Shown in pieces: positions 22,093-29,611 of a stretch of DNA of 30,795 nt (positions are counted from its first letter, which is position 1; every line of letters starts with the position of its first letter). The stretch lies in IMG/VR virus record IMGVR_UViG_3300020281_000089, positions 1 through 30,795 of that record. One strand, 5' to 3'. This DNA comes from a virus. The notes below the pieces were generated by a model. It ran no database searches. It was not told the DNA's origin and saw only the letters and a program-made list of their open reading frames with translations. The position numbers were made by a program, and so were the translations under genes.

Positions 22093-22302
22093 TCACAATG
22101 CTGTTGAATATGCGATTGCAAGTGATGTAGAAATTCCAGGTGCAGCTGCTCCACCAACAATACTACCATCCTGCTTATGAAATTCTGTTGCTGTAACAAT
22201 ACCAACAACGTTGATTGCATTTGCATCAATAGCATGAGTGTCTAGTGAAATATTTTCACCGACACCAGTTGAGTGAACCTTAGTTAGTTTATTCAGTGCC
22301 AT
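22093..22302 (-). CDS. Small fibre-type protein (69 aa)
   Basis: MALNKLTKVHSTGVGENISL begins a short protein with one shaft unit (INVVGIVTATEFHKQDGSIV) and the end STSLAIAYSTAL. The shaft unit has the same GIVTATxF wording as the glycine-rich fibre protein N-termini. The end resembles that of the protein at 15195-15590. It follows the 113-residue gene by 4 nt and has no promoter of its own, so it is read from upstream. Role inferred from sequence style and place only. Confidence 0.65.
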   Translation of the reverse strand: MALNKLTKVHSTGVGENISLDTHAIDANAINVVGIVTATEFHKQDGSIVGGAAAPGISTSLAIAYSTAL

Positions 22303-22306
22303 CTAT

Positions 22307-22648
22307 TTACTGCGGTGGTTCTCCTTCTGGTTTAGGATGTTTTTCTTTTATTGAATCGACAAACTGAACCCATTTACCATTCTCCAAGTTTCCAGATTTG
22401 ATATCATCATAAAGTAGGTTCAGTTGTTGTTTCCAATCACCATATTCCTTTTCCCTATTGCGGGCATAAAGATAATAATTGTAAGTATCAACATCTTTTT
22501 TAATTTGCTCTTCAATTTCAGACCATTGAGGTGGCTCAGACCCGTGAGGACATTCCCATCGTGTAAAGTGTTGATTAGAGAGATCAAATTTAGCATCAGG
22601 GCGCAGATATTTAATGGCAGTATCTACGCCAGGTAAACGAAGATTCAT
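22307..22648 (-). CDS. Tail assembly chaperone-like protein (113 aa)
   Basis: The C-terminal half has YGDWKQQLNLLYDDIKSGNL and the ending HPKPEGEPPQ, resembling the helical C-terminal part of small phage tail proteins (pattern Y-G-D-Q-L-x-x-L-Y-D-D-I). The N-terminal half is a mixed domain (MNLRLPGVDTAIKYLRPDAK). TAGGAGA about 9 nt upstream supports the start at 22648. With a second chaperone-like gene at 10714-11109, it suggests that the two fibre systems of this phage each carry an assembly helper. Family assignment is tentative. Confidence 0.65.
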   Translation of the reverse strand: MNLRLPGVDTAIKYLRPDAKFDLSNQHFTRWECPHGSEPPQWSEIEEQIKKDVDTYNYYLYARNREKEYGDWKQQLNLLYDDIKSGNLENGKWVQFVDSIKEKHPKPEGEPPQ

Positions 22649-22669
22649 TTCAATTTTCTCCTAATTAAA

Positions 22670-23086
22670 TCATTCAGCAGAAGGAGTTTCTAATTCCCAT
22701 CCAGTTGTGTTGTCTGCCTGATATGCAGTCTCATTCCAAACATAATATGATCCTGCCGTTTCTTCTGCATCAGTCAATGCAGGTGCTGCACCCAATGGTG
22801 ATACCCAATCTTTTGTGGTTGCATCAATAGTCCAAGATGCGTGTGGTTGAGGAGCAATAAATGCATCGTGAGTTGCGTTATAGGAATATCCGATTCCTGC
22901 ATAACGGGTTCTCATATTGCCATTATAAGATGTCTGCTTCCAATTTCCTCCAAGGAGTTTCTTACAGAAAGCGATTCCAAGAATCTCATCTTCTTGTCCA
23001 GTATGAGGATCAGTAATATCCTTATTGTCAACGACAATGACTTGAGTAACGACGTTATTTTCGTCGAGTTTTGCAAAGTGAGCCAT
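22670..23086 (-). CDS. Conserved cyanophage-type virion-region protein (138 aa)
   Basis: MAHFAKLDENNVVTQVIVVD opens a protein with the recurring elements ILGIAFCKKLLGGNWKQTSY, RTRYAGIGYSYNATHDAFIA and PQPHASWTIDATTKDWVSPL. I recognise this set as a widespread protein of marine T4-like phages and related viruses with no known function. The pattern is a small beta domain followed by a Trp/Pro-rich tail. It lies 36 nt behind the late promoter at 23123-23130 and 22 nt before the chaperone-like gene. Confidence 0.75.
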   Translation of the reverse strand: MAHFAKLDENNVVTQVIVVDNKDITDPHTGQEDEILGIAFCKKLLGGNWKQTSYNGNMRTRYAGIGYSYNATHDAFIAPQPHASWTIDATTKDWVSPLGAAPALTDAEETAGSYYVWNETAYQADNTTGWELETPSAE

Positions 23087-23122
23087 AATTGTTTATGAAA
23101 ATATAAAACGAATGGTTGTTCT

Positions 23123-23130
23123 TATTTATT
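23123..23130 (-). promoter_or_regulatory. T4-type late promoter (AATAAATA)
   Basis: AATAAATA on the minus strand, 36 nt before the ATG at 23086. The TAA stop of the 1200-residue gene (23126-23128) is inside it. Confidence 0.55.
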
Positions 23131-26100
23131 TAGCGTTCGCAGTCTGGAGTGGTGATTCTGCGAATGCTATGTAGATGAAAGTGTTACCATTGCCCTGTGC
23201 TGCGGCTAAGCCAGACCTCCATTTAAATCCATTTGAAACGAGATCTAACAAGTATGAGGCACTATCTTCTTGTTCATCTGAGTTACTATTAGCCATTAAC
23301 ATTCTAGGAATTGGATTAGTTGAACCTCTTGAACTATCATACATCCACCACTCACCATTTGAATCAGTTCTCTTTATCATTAAAAATGCAGGTTTAAATC
23401 CACAATTTATAAATGTTCCATCAGAACCACCAATTCCGGTGTAAGTTCCAAACTTACTGTAACCTTCTATTTCTGCCCAACAGTAAGCAATATATGTGTC
23501 ACCATCATCATCATTTGTTTCATCATTAGTTCCAAGTGCAAATACTGAAGATGTATTGTTTTCATCTTGGAAATAAGCAGTTGTTGGTGTCTGTGCTTCA
23601 GTGGTGGTGTTAAGTCTTAAAATTTGACCAGATGTTAATGAACTATGCCACACACCCCAAGCAACAGCACTATTTCTATTTTTTACAATAATCACATCAG
23701 GAACTTTTCCAAGTCCATGACCAACAGTTGCATTATCAGTTTGATTACCAGTATAAGAAACAATACTAAACCCAGCAGTCTGGTTCGCAGAGACTTGAGA
23801 AGTTATTGAACCATCTGTGTTTGTTACTGCGGCACCACCTGCTTTCCAGCACCATGCCACATAATCGTCATCAGTACCATTAATAGCACTACCAGGACCA
23901 ATTGTAAATCCATTCGTATCAAATGTTCGTGGTCCACTAGAATATGGTAATTCTGACCTGGGGTCGTTCGAAGAAAGATAACGACTTGCTCCCGAAATAC
24001 TATTTACTAATACATGGTCAGTAGAATTATTACGTTCTTTTATCCAAACTAAATCAGGTTTGAATCCAACATCACTAATACTTCTGCTGGGAGCAGAGTT
24101 TCCTCCACCAGTCCAAAGCACAGTCTTAAAGTGATCACCAGGATCAGCAATCGCAGGAGTTGGTAAGTTATCCGTACATAATGCTAAGTAACCAGCTGGT
24201 GGTTGATACTTAAACAGTCCCTTACCATTAGCATCTGTATAGGTTCCTGGTGTTGTATCTTGTCCAGAGAAAGTTGGGTTTTGACCAAAGTTAAATGTTG
24301 CCTGAATTCCAGTAACAGCACTTTGAGCATCGGAAACAACAAATCCGTATGTCCTACCAGGAATTAAATTATTATAATTGTAAGTTAAGTCATTCGAATT
24401 ATATGTAGTTGCAGAACCTCCATTTACGGTGAAACTACAAGTAATTGGTGAAGAATCTAAATCCATATACATTGATATAATATCACCATCATTGGCAGTA
24501 ATACCAAATCTTACACCAGCAGTATCATTTGTATCAATTGATTGTCCAAAGAAATTTGTCCCATTTGCTCCCCCATATATGTCTCTAAATCCAAGATTTT
24601 CTAGTTCTGAAATTCCTGGAATAATATTTCCTGTTGATTCTTCATCAAATCTAAGTTCACAATACCATTTACCAGAATTGACCATAAGGTTTGATATTGA
24701 TGCACTATAATTTACAGAACTACTTGGTTGTACTGTAAGACCTCCATTAGTGTGAGTTGCTGTGGAAGCAAGAGGCTCCATAGTAGCAAAGTTATTCCCA
24801 TTACAAGTACCAGAAGACTGTCTCCAACTCCCAATACCTATAGGTGTATAAGGTTTCGGAACATCAAAACCACCATTATATTTTGCTATGCCTTTATAGA
24901 TACGGAGGTCTTGTAATTTACCTTTTGTATAATTGGTTGACCATCTTCCTATCCAGAGTGGATCGACAGGAGAATATAGTGATTGTGTTTCAAGAGATGT
25001 ATTTACTCCAACACAAACACCATTAACGTATCCAGCAAGAGTTGAACCACTTCTTTCCATACATATATGATTCCATTGATTATCTGGAATTGTATCATTT
25101 ACGTAGTTGGAACTGATAGAGATATTACCAGCACTTGTTCCATCAGTAGATACGAAAAATCTTGGAAGACCACTAGTATTTTGATAAATTAGCCAAGATC
25201 TCTGGTCATTGGCATCATCCCATATTCCTACGCCAGGTTCATCGGGAGAATTACTGTCAATATTCTGCCAATACTCAACAGTAAAATCTCCGCTACCAAA
25301 ATCAAAGTCTGAACTACTTCCCGCATTAAGATAATCACCATCACCATCAAAAATCATCGCACTTCCATAATATCCTGAGATCTCATAACCCACACCAGCA
25401 TTTCCATTTGGCGTAAGAGTCTTATTGATTCCATTACCTTTGATGTCAGCAGAGTAATCTCTTGGTGCGTCTTCTTGTTTGAGTACAATGTTGTCAAAAT
25501 CAAGTGTACTTGATTGCCCTCCACCAACTTCTAACCAAATGATCGTTGTTGTAGTTGCTGCTGTAAAACTTGTTGTATATTTTCCAACACCCTTATTATT
25601 CAAATCGCCATTAGTATAAGCATACTTATCAGCACTATTAATATCTGTTGATGTTCCTGCGTGTACTCTTCCCCAAAGGTTAGTAGCATAAGAAATTTCA
25701 TAAGAAAGTGTATATCTCTTTCCAACTTCTGTGGTAACACTCTGATAAACACCACCATTTACAGAAATATTAGGCACTATTCTTATTGCACCATACCGCC
25801 AAGATGTTGTTGCCTGAACTGTTGTCCACCCACTAATATCACTATCAAAAGTTCCGTTCGTAATTAAATTGGCACTAGTGCTAGTAGATGCACCAGGAAC
25901 AGCAAGAACCAAGTTAGCAGCATAAGGATCTTCTCTCAACTGACTGACATAAGCATCAGTAGTTGTAGGAGCACCATTGCGTGGTTGTGGTAGGTCTTCT
26001 CCTTTTAGTTTGATGATAGTATTAGGAGTGCAGTGGAAGTCAGCACCGAAGTTGGAACTATCATTCATAGGAAGATAGATACCATTCACACCAAATCCAC

Positions 26101-26728
26101 CGTTTCTTTCAATTTCAGTTTTAATCTTTCTTGGTGAATGTGGAGACCACTGTCCTGGACGGAAATCAGTTGCTTTTGTAGTCCCAGAAGACTGATATCC
26201 TTTTCCTTCTTTATAGAAACCAAACACATCTGGTGTGAGTGCTTCACCGTCTACAAGGAAAAAATCTGATAATTCTCCATCCCAATATTGTGATGCATCT
26301 ACATACCTACCAACATAATGACCAACAATATCATTTATTGGAGTAATAGCATTTATGTTTAACGGACTAGCGACTGTATATGGATATATACTACCATTTA
26401 TCCAAAATCTAATTCTATCTCTTTCAAGTGGAAGAGTAGAATTAACTGACACACAAAAATGCATCCAGCTTCCACCATCACCATACTTAGCAAACGCAGT
26501 AGTAATTGCCTGATGCCATAGGGAACCATTGTCATTGATTCCCATATTATAATTACCATTACTATCAAGACCATACTCACTCCGTGCGTTTGGGGAGGAA
26601 GATCCAGCAGCAAAAAATGTTCTGTATTTTAGACTATTTGAACTACCAATTTTTGCCCAAACAGATACTGTATGTACGTGACGATTACCAGTGCTTGTGG
26701 GAGTTCTTGTTAAATATTCGTTCGCCAT
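23126..26728 (-). CDS. Large LamG/SPRY-like tail fibre protein (1200 aa)
   Basis: Domains can be read in order. A concanavalin/LamG-like jelly roll lies at about residues 15-185 (HTVSVWAKIGSS, WDGELSDFFLVDG). A carbohydrate-binding-module-like stretch is at about 290-410 (NLITNGTFDSDISGW, YTLSYEIS). A second LamG domain is at about 455-640 (DFTVEYWQNID, WNHICMERSGS, GKLQDLRIYKGIAKY). A SPRY-like part spans about 650-850 (SGKWYCELRFDEES, GRTYGFVVSDA), and repeated blocks with GFKPDLVWIKERN, GLGKVPDVIIVKNRN and GFKPAFLMIKRTD fill the rest. All are sugar- or protein-binding folds, so this is probably a receptor-binding or surface-decorating fibre. The ribosome site GAGGTAAG overlaps the stop of the gene upstream. 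Confidence 0.85.
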   Translation of the reverse strand: MANEYLTRTPTSTGNRHVHTVSVWAKIGSSNSLKYRTFFAAGSSSPNARSEYGLDSNGNYNMGINDNGSLWHQAITTAFAKYGDGGSWMHFCVSVNSTLPLERDRIRFWINGSIYPYTVASPLNINAITPINDIVGHYVGRYVDASQYWDGELSDFFLVDGEALTPDVFGFYKEGKGYQSSGTTKATDFRPGQWSPHSPRKIKTEIERNGGFGVNGIYLPMNDSSNFGADFHCTPNTIIKLKGEDLPQPRNGAPTTTDAYVSQLREDPYAANLVLAVPGASTSTSANLITNGTFDSDISGWTTVQATTSWRYGAIRIVPNISVNGGVYQSVTTEVGKRYTLSYEISYATNLWGRVHAGTSTDINSADKYAYTNGDLNNKGVGKYTTSFTAATTTTIIWLEVGGGQSSTLDFDNIVLKQEDAPRDYSADIKGNGINKTLTPNGNAGVGYEISGYYGSAMIFDGDGDYLNAGSSSDFDFGSGDFTVEYWQNIDSNSPDEPGVGIWDDANDQRSWLIYQNTSGLPRFFVSTDGTSAGNISISSNYVNDTIPDNQWNHICMERSGSTLAGYVNGVCVGVNTSLETQSLYSPVDPLWIGRWSTNYTKGKLQDLRIYKGIAKYNGGFDVPKPYTPIGIGSWRQSSGTCNGNNFATMEPLASTATHTNGGLTVQPSSSVNYSASISNLMVNSGKWYCELRFDEESTGNIIPGISELENLGFRDIYGGANGTNFFGQSIDTNDTAGVRFGITANDGDIISMYMDLDSSPITCSFTVNGGSATTYNSNDLTYNYNNLIPGRTYGFVVSDAQSAVTGIQATFNFGQNPTFSGQDTTPGTYTDANGKGLFKYQPPAGYLALCTDNLPTPAIADPGDHFKTVLWTGGGNSAPSRSISDVGFKPDLVWIKERNNSTDHVLVNSISGASRYLSSNDPRSELPYSSGPRTFDTNGFTIGPGSAINGTDDDYVAWCWKAGGAAVTNTDGSITSQVSANQTAGFSIVSYTGNQTDNATVGHGLGKVPDVIIVKNRNSAVAWGVWHSSLTSGQILRLNTTTEAQTPTTAYFQDENNTSSVFALGTNDETNDDDGDTYIAYCWAEIEGYSKFGTYTGIGGSDGTFINCGFKPAFLMIKRTDSNGEWWMYDSSRGSTNPIPRMLMANSNSDEQEDSASYLLDLVSNGFKWRSGLAAAQGNGNTFIYIAFAESPLQTANAK

Positions 26729-26739
26729 TATGTCTTACC

Positions 26740-27204
26740 TCAACCTAAAATAACTGAACCAGTGGGGAAATAATCCGAAATTATCTCTACCCAATCTGTA
26801 CCATTATAGTATTCTAATGCACTATTTGTGGTATTAAATCTAAGAAAAGGACCTTCACCATTTGGTCTTTGTTCTGTAGTTCCTTGTGGAAGTGCAAAAG
26901 CATCTGTTGCTCTTGATGCATCAACTGAAACTAATGGTTTGTCTGTTGCAATACCCAAAGAGGATGCAGATCCAACCATTAAAAAATCACCATTAAGAAC
27001 TCTAACACCAGTTCTTGCGGTGATAATGCCAATAGAATCAACGTTAGTGACATCATCATAAGTGATGACACCATCGACATTCATATTACCTTGAACATCA
27101 AGTCTGTTGGTGACAGTAGCAATTCCACTTACATAAACACCATTTTCAAATTCTGGTGCCCCACCAACATTACTAGTTATTCTATTAGCGCGTATCCTAG
27201 ACAT
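26740..27204 (-). CDS. Fibre adaptor protein (154 aa)
   Basis: MSRIRANRITSNVGGAPEFE is followed by shaft units (GIATVTNRLDVQGNMNVDGV) and TYDDVTNVDSIGIITARTGV, which is nearly identical to the segment in the 809-residue glycine-rich protein. The C-terminal half has QGTTEQRPNGEGPFLRFN and YYNGTDWVEI, the head-junction pattern also seen at 7220-7561. It is the first gene left of the plus-strand oxygenase, with its own late promoter at 27225-27232. Its TGA overlaps the ribosome site of the 1200-residue gene. Confidence 0.75.
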   Translation of the reverse strand: MSRIRANRITSNVGGAPEFENGVYVSGIATVTNRLDVQGNMNVDGVITYDDVTNVDSIGIITARTGVRVLNGDFLMVGSASSLGIATDKPLVSVDASRATDAFALPQGTTEQRPNGEGPFLRFNTTNSALEYYNGTDWVEIISDYFPTGSVILG

Positions 27205-27224
27205 CCTGCACCAGACTTTTTAGA

Positions 27225-27232
27225 TATTTATC
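27225..27232 (-). promoter_or_regulatory. T4-type late promoter (GATAAATA)
   Basis: GATAAATA lies 20 nt before the ATG at 27204 on the minus strand. The first two bases belong to the TGA (27231-27233) of the remnant fibre-gene end described next, the same promoter/stop arrangement as at other fibre boundaries. Confidence 0.55.
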
Positions 27233-27254
27233 AGGTTGGGTTTGCAATAAGTTG
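27231..27254 (-). pseudogene. Remnant of a fibre-gene 3' end (QLIANPT-stop)
   Basis: On the minus strand the bases encode QLIANPT and a TGA, directly matching the last residues of the glycine-rich fibre proteins (VLIAYPT and VIISYPT). The DNA 27218-27239 matches 12115-12136, the end of the 895-residue fibre gene and its downstream promoter, at 21 of 22 positions. Upstream of Gln the frame has a stop and the plus-strand oxygenase begins 42 nt away. This looks like the broken tail of a fibre gene left when the oxygenase entered or when cassettes were exchanged. Confidence 0.5.
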
Positions 27255-27281
27255 TCAATGATGATATTATAAGTTTATAAA
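27252..27281 (+). promoter_or_regulatory. Candidate sigma-70-type promoter for the plus-strand oxygenase
   Basis: TTGTCA (27252-27257), an 18-nt spacer and TATAAA (27276-27281) precede the ATG at 27297. Both hexamers are one base from consensus. The distance leaves a leader of under 10 nt, with AAAGG at the expected start. This is the only promoter-like pair in the divergent gap. Confidence 0.45.
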
Positions 27282-27296
27282 GGTAAAAGTAATTCC

Positions 27297-27899
27297 ATGC
27301 GTAAATTCACAAATCGCTGTATTGATAGAAATATATTTCCCAATTTCATTGTGTCCACCGATCTAACTCAACATATCAACAATGAAGATATAAAGTCCGA
27401 CTTCTTGAAAGTAAAAGAAAAGGACAAAGGAATAAATGTAACCAATGCCTTAGGATGGCATTCTATAGTACAGACTGAAGATCCAGACTCTCCACACCTG
27501 AGCGAAGCAATAACTCTCACCAAAGAGTTTGTCAATGAGTTCTTAGAAGAAGAGGGAACCAATCTCCATGTTAATACTTTACACTACTGGTTGATGGAGA
27601 ACGGAGCAGGAGCGTTCAATGTAGTTCATAACCACGGAAAGGTTGATCTGATCGGAGTTTACTACATTGAAGTTCCTCCAACCTCTGAAGGAATGACGTT
27701 ACTTAGAACTGATGCGTTCACTCACACTGCATTTTGCAATCCAAACGTTCCTGCTAGGTATCAGAATTCATTCACTATCGACGCTATTGTTGGAAGAGTG
27801 TATATTATGCCAGGTCACCTGTATCACTATGTAAAACCCTTTGACGGTGAGGGGGACAGGAGGTCTTTGATCTTCAATATAACCTGTTCACTAAATTAA
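27297..27899 (+). CDS. 2OG-Fe(II) oxygenase (200 aa), the only plus-strand gene
   Basis: The protein shows the 2OG-FeII_Oxy_5-type pattern: VVHNHGKVDLIGVYYIEVP (His-x-His metal pair near residues 111-113) and GRVYIMPGHLYHYVKPF with the distal His, then DRRSLIFNI with the Arg expected to bind 2-oxoglutarate. It is related in layout to the 177-residue protein at 7585-8118. It stands alone against the direction of all neighbours, diverging from the adaptor gene at 27204 and converging on the tail-collar gene with only 2 nt between stops. The substrate is unknown. The position next to a remnant fibre end suggests later acquisition. Confidence 0.85.
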   Translation: MRKFTNRCIDRNIFPNFIVSTDLTQHINNEDIKSDFLKVKEKDKGINVTNALGWHSIVQTEDPDSPHLSEAITLTKEFVNEFLEEEGTNLHVNTLHYWLMENGAGAFNVVHNHGKVDLIGVYYIEVPPTSEGMTLLRTDAFTHTAFCNPNVPARYQNSFTIDAIVGRVYIMPGHLYHYVKPFDGEGDRRSLIFNITCSLN

Positions 27900-27901
27900 T
27901 A

Positions 27902-28558
27902 TCAGAGCTTCATAATGAAGGCAAGAACATAGTAAGGTGGTAAGTTTGCACCAGTTGCAGATGAACCTGCACTATCAACAGTGATGCCAGTGGTACCAGA
28001 ATCAGTAGTATGAGTTCCATAATCAACAGTATAAGTTGTTTGTTGACTAGAAGTTTCTGCACTACCTGATGCAACGTTTTCTGCGCGTGAATATGTGTGA
28101 GTATGACCAGGATCAGTAAGCGTATGAGTGTGACTTACGACAATAGCATCTGCGCTACCACCAGTACCACCAATGGTATAGGTACTACCAGAGCTAACAA
28201 TAAAACGATCACGCAAGTCGGGAGTACCGTTCTGACCATCACATAGAGCCCAACCACTGGGAGCAGTCGCACCTGAGTACATCATAATCATCCCAGTAAC
28301 AAACGCTGAGACACCAGTTAAGTTAGATCCATCACCATGAAAAGTACCGTGAATTGTATGAGCACTTACGATACCAACATGAACTACACATGGATTAAGA
28401 GTATGCACTGGACTAGTAGGATCATCAGTTCCGACGCCAATATGCCCACTATTGATGATAAGATCACTAGTTACATTTCCAAATAGATCAAGATGAACGC
28501 TTCCAGATCCGTTAACTGCACGAATCTCATCGTTCTGTCCGTTTATCTGAATACCCAT
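27902..28558 (-). CDS. Tail-collar fibre protein (218 aa)
   Basis: The N-terminal half has shaft units (GNVTSDLIINSGHIGVGTDD, GTFHGDGSNLTGVS). The C-terminal half is a phage tail-collar domain (PF07484 type): GMIMMYSGATAPSGWALCDG, then TPDLRDRFIVSSG and repeated His-rich THTLTDPGHTHTY, ending YYVLAFIMKL. Such proteins are short tail fibres (gp12-like) or distal tips, where the His cluster can coordinate iron. It is the first virion gene of the late run, behind the late promoter at 28580-28587, and converges on the plus-strand oxygenase. Confidence 0.85.
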   Translation of the reverse strand: MGIQINGQNDEIRAVNGSGSVHLDLFGNVTSDLIINSGHIGVGTDDPTSPVHTLNPCVVHVGIVSAHTIHGTFHGDGSNLTGVSAFVTGMIMMYSGATAPSGWALCDGQNGTPDLRDRFIVSSGSTYTIGGTGGSADAIVVSHTHTLTDPGHTHTYSRAENVASGSAETSSQQTTYTVDYGTHTTDSGTTGITVDSAGSSATGANLPPYYVLAFIMKL

Positions 28559-28579
28559 CTGTCATAAAGACTTTTTTGG

Positions 28580-28587
28580 TATTTATG
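28580..28587 (-). promoter_or_regulatory. T4-type late promoter (CATAAATA)
   Basis: CATAAATA on the minus strand, 21 nt before the ATG at 28558 and 6 nt beyond the 3' end of tRNA-Ser. It opens the late virion run. Confidence 0.6.
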
Positions 28588-28593
28588 TTAAAA

Positions 28594-28677
28594 CGGAAAG
28601 TCAGGGATTCGAACCCTGGGTGCTACTAACACGGCAGTTTTCAAGACTGCTACCTTAAACCACTCGGTCAACTTTCC
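28594..28677 (-). tRNA. tRNA-Ser (anticodon TGA)
   Basis: The cloverleaf has acceptor GGAAAGT/ACTTTCC with discriminator G, anticodon stem GCAGT/ACTGC around CTTGAAA, a long variable arm and the T loop GTTCGAAT; the 84-nt length and long variable arm are those of class II tRNA-Ser. It reads UCA, common in A/T-rich phage genes. CCA is not encoded. Its first base is the G of the TAG stop of the gene upstream, so tRNA and coding region share one nucleotide. Confidence 0.95.
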
Positions 28678-28934
28678 TAGCGAACTTCGAAGTTCAATTT
28701 ACGAACTTTACGTTGTCGTCTTTGTTCTTGCCACTGAATATCTTGTTGTGACAGAACACCCTTCTTATTGTTGGGTTGATAAGAGTTTAACATAACAACC
28801 TGCGACAAGTCAACCGCAGATACTTTATCACCACGAATTGTTGCCATATTAGGGCAACCACAAGAAACTGTCTTGCTGGGATGCCCCTCCAACTCCCGAC
28901 CACAGGAGCGGCATCTTACCTTTATGTTATCCAT
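28677..28934 (-). CDS. Small zinc-ribbon protein (85 aa)
   Basis: MDNIKVRCRSCGRELEGHPS begins with a Cys-x2-Cys pair, followed by KTVSCGCPNMATIRGD with a second cysteine pair, which together make a small zinc-ribbon. A basic tail (EQRRQRKVRKLNFEVR) follows a linker with SYQPNN. The combination suggests a nucleic-acid- or polymerase-binding role, but no target is known. I think related short proteins are common in cyanophages. A late motif lies 46 nt upstream at 28981-28988. Its TAG shares a base with tRNA-Ser. Confidence 0.75.
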   Translation of the reverse strand: MDNIKVRCRSCGRELEGHPSKTVSCGCPNMATIRGDKVSAVDLSQVVMLNSYQPNNKKGVLSQQDIQWQEQRRQRKVRKLNFEVR

Positions 28935-28980
28935 CGTTTTGTATAATGTGTTCCTTCTTTCACAGAAGTCTTTCCAGATC

Positions 28981-28988
28981 TATTTATC
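28981..28988 (-). promoter_or_regulatory. T4-type late promoter (GATAAATA)
   Basis: GATAAATA on the minus strand, overlapping the TGA of the gene upstream (28987-28989), 46 nt before the ATG at 28934. Confidence 0.5.
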
Positions 28989-29301
28989 AATCCCAGGGGA
29001 AGTTTTGAATGTAGGTTTCATCATTACCGTTTATATTACCCTCAACAGTAGTTTCAACAGTAGATTTTATATCAGACAACCAACTAATTACAACATCTTT
29101 TGTCAAATCAGCATAAGCAATTGGATTTTCAAGATTTTCTGTAGAGAGATCAACTGATCCAATTTTATTATATGTGGTTGTTAGAATGCCAGAGGTATTA
29201 ATACCAATGCAATCATACCCTACTGTATAGACAATATCATTATGCTCACCCAGAGATGAATACTTTTTAAGATATTCAATATTCCAATTAAAGTGAGTCA
29301 T
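28987..29301 (-). CDS. Conserved phage protein (104 aa), MTHFNW-type
   Basis: MTHFNWNIEYLKKYSSLGEH opens a 104-residue acidic protein with IVYTVGYDCIGINTSGILTT in the middle and PIAYADLTKDVVISWLSDIK near the end. This layout matches a small protein family of T4-like cyanophages that starts MTHFNWTIE and contains a YADLT-x-x-x-V-x-x-W motif (I believe DUF7936-like, unchecked). Function unknown, probably virion-related in the late region. The TATAAATA motif at 29316-29323 lies 14 nt before its ATG. Confidence 0.7.
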   Translation of the reverse strand: MTHFNWNIEYLKKYSSLGEHNDIVYTVGYDCIGINTSGILTTTYNKIGSVDLSTENLENPIAYADLTKDVVISWLSDIKSTVETTVEGNINGNDETYIQNFPWD

Positions 29302-29315
29302 TAGTTTTTTCTTTT

Positions 29316-29323
29316 TATTTATA
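29316..29323 (-). promoter_or_regulatory. T4-type late promoter (TATAAATA), abutting tRNA-Val
   Basis: TATAAATA begins directly after the discriminator base of tRNA-Val (29324) on the minus strand, 14 nt before the ATG at 29301. It is an exact T4 late consensus match. Confidence 0.6.
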
Positions 29324-29395
29324 TGGGCGATGAGGGATTCGAACCCCCGACCAATTGCGTGTAAAGCAACTGCGCTACCGCTGCGCTAATCGCCC
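29324..29395 (-). tRNA. tRNA-Val (anticodon TAC)
   Basis: The acceptor stem is GGGCGAT/ATCGCCC with discriminator A; the D arm is GCGC/GCGC, the anticodon stem GTTGC/GCAAT (one G-U pair) encloses TTTACAC, and the T arm has GTTCGAAT. The anticodon TAC reads GUA. CCA is not encoded. The reading frame of the 57-residue gene upstream runs 10 nt into the 5' acceptor stem and stops with the TAG at 29386-29388. Confidence 0.95.
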
Positions 29396-29559
29396 TTCTT
29401 CTCATATTCTAACATATACTCTACGGTTTTGGCAACATCTTCCATTGCATCACGTAGAACTGGTCGCTGTCCTGATTCCATCCATTTTGTATCTTTCTCA
29501 TCAGTAAGAGTCCAACGCCATTGACCCATACTCTTGGAATACCAGAGATTAATTTTCAT
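29386..29559 (-). CDS. Small hypothetical protein (57 aa), overlapping tRNA-Val
   Basis: MKINLWYSKSMGQWRWTLTD begins a 57-residue protein with many Trp, Lys, Asp and Glu residues and the helix PVLRDAMEDVAKTVEYMLEY. It reads as a compact beta-hairpin plus helix. Family not recognised, though small proteins of this appearance are common near cyanophage tRNAs. The start follows TTTCTT with no clear ribosome site; the first ATG after the promoter at 29583-29611 is at 29559. The last codons lie inside tRNA-Val. Confidence 0.65.
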   Translation of the reverse strand: MKINLWYSKSMGQWRWTLTDEKDTKWMESGQRPVLRDAMEDVAKTVEYMLEYEKKGD

Positions 29560-29565
29560 AAGAAA

Positions 29566-29581
29566 GGGGACTTACGTCCCC
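29566..29581 (-). terminator. Hairpin after pstS, possible terminator
   Basis: GGGGAC (29566-29571) and GTCCCC (29576-29581) form a perfect 6-bp GC-rich stem with a 4-nt loop, followed by TTTCTT on the minus strand. It could end the pstS transcript. It also sits exactly where the promoter at 29583-29611 would begin its RNA, so it may be a 5'-terminal hairpin of the next transcript instead. Confidence 0.5.
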
Positions 29582-29582
29582 A

Positions 29583-29611
29583 ATTATACTATTCTTATTT
29601 AATCGAGTCAA
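29583..29611 (-). promoter_or_regulatory. Sigma-70-type (early-like) promoter inside the pstS 3' end
   Basis: TTGACT (29606-29611), 17 nt and TATAAT (29583-29588) on the minus strand are one base from consensus and identical in hexamers and spacing to 759-787. It overlaps the pstS stop. Expected to drive the 57-residue gene and tRNA-Val, mirroring the tRNA-Pro unit on the left. Confidence 0.75.

Noticed and set aside
4779-27204. Diversity-generating retroelement in the fibre cluster
   Set aside because: No reverse transcriptase gene and no template/variable repeat pair with adenine-specific changes are seen; shared shaft motifs are short and protein-level.
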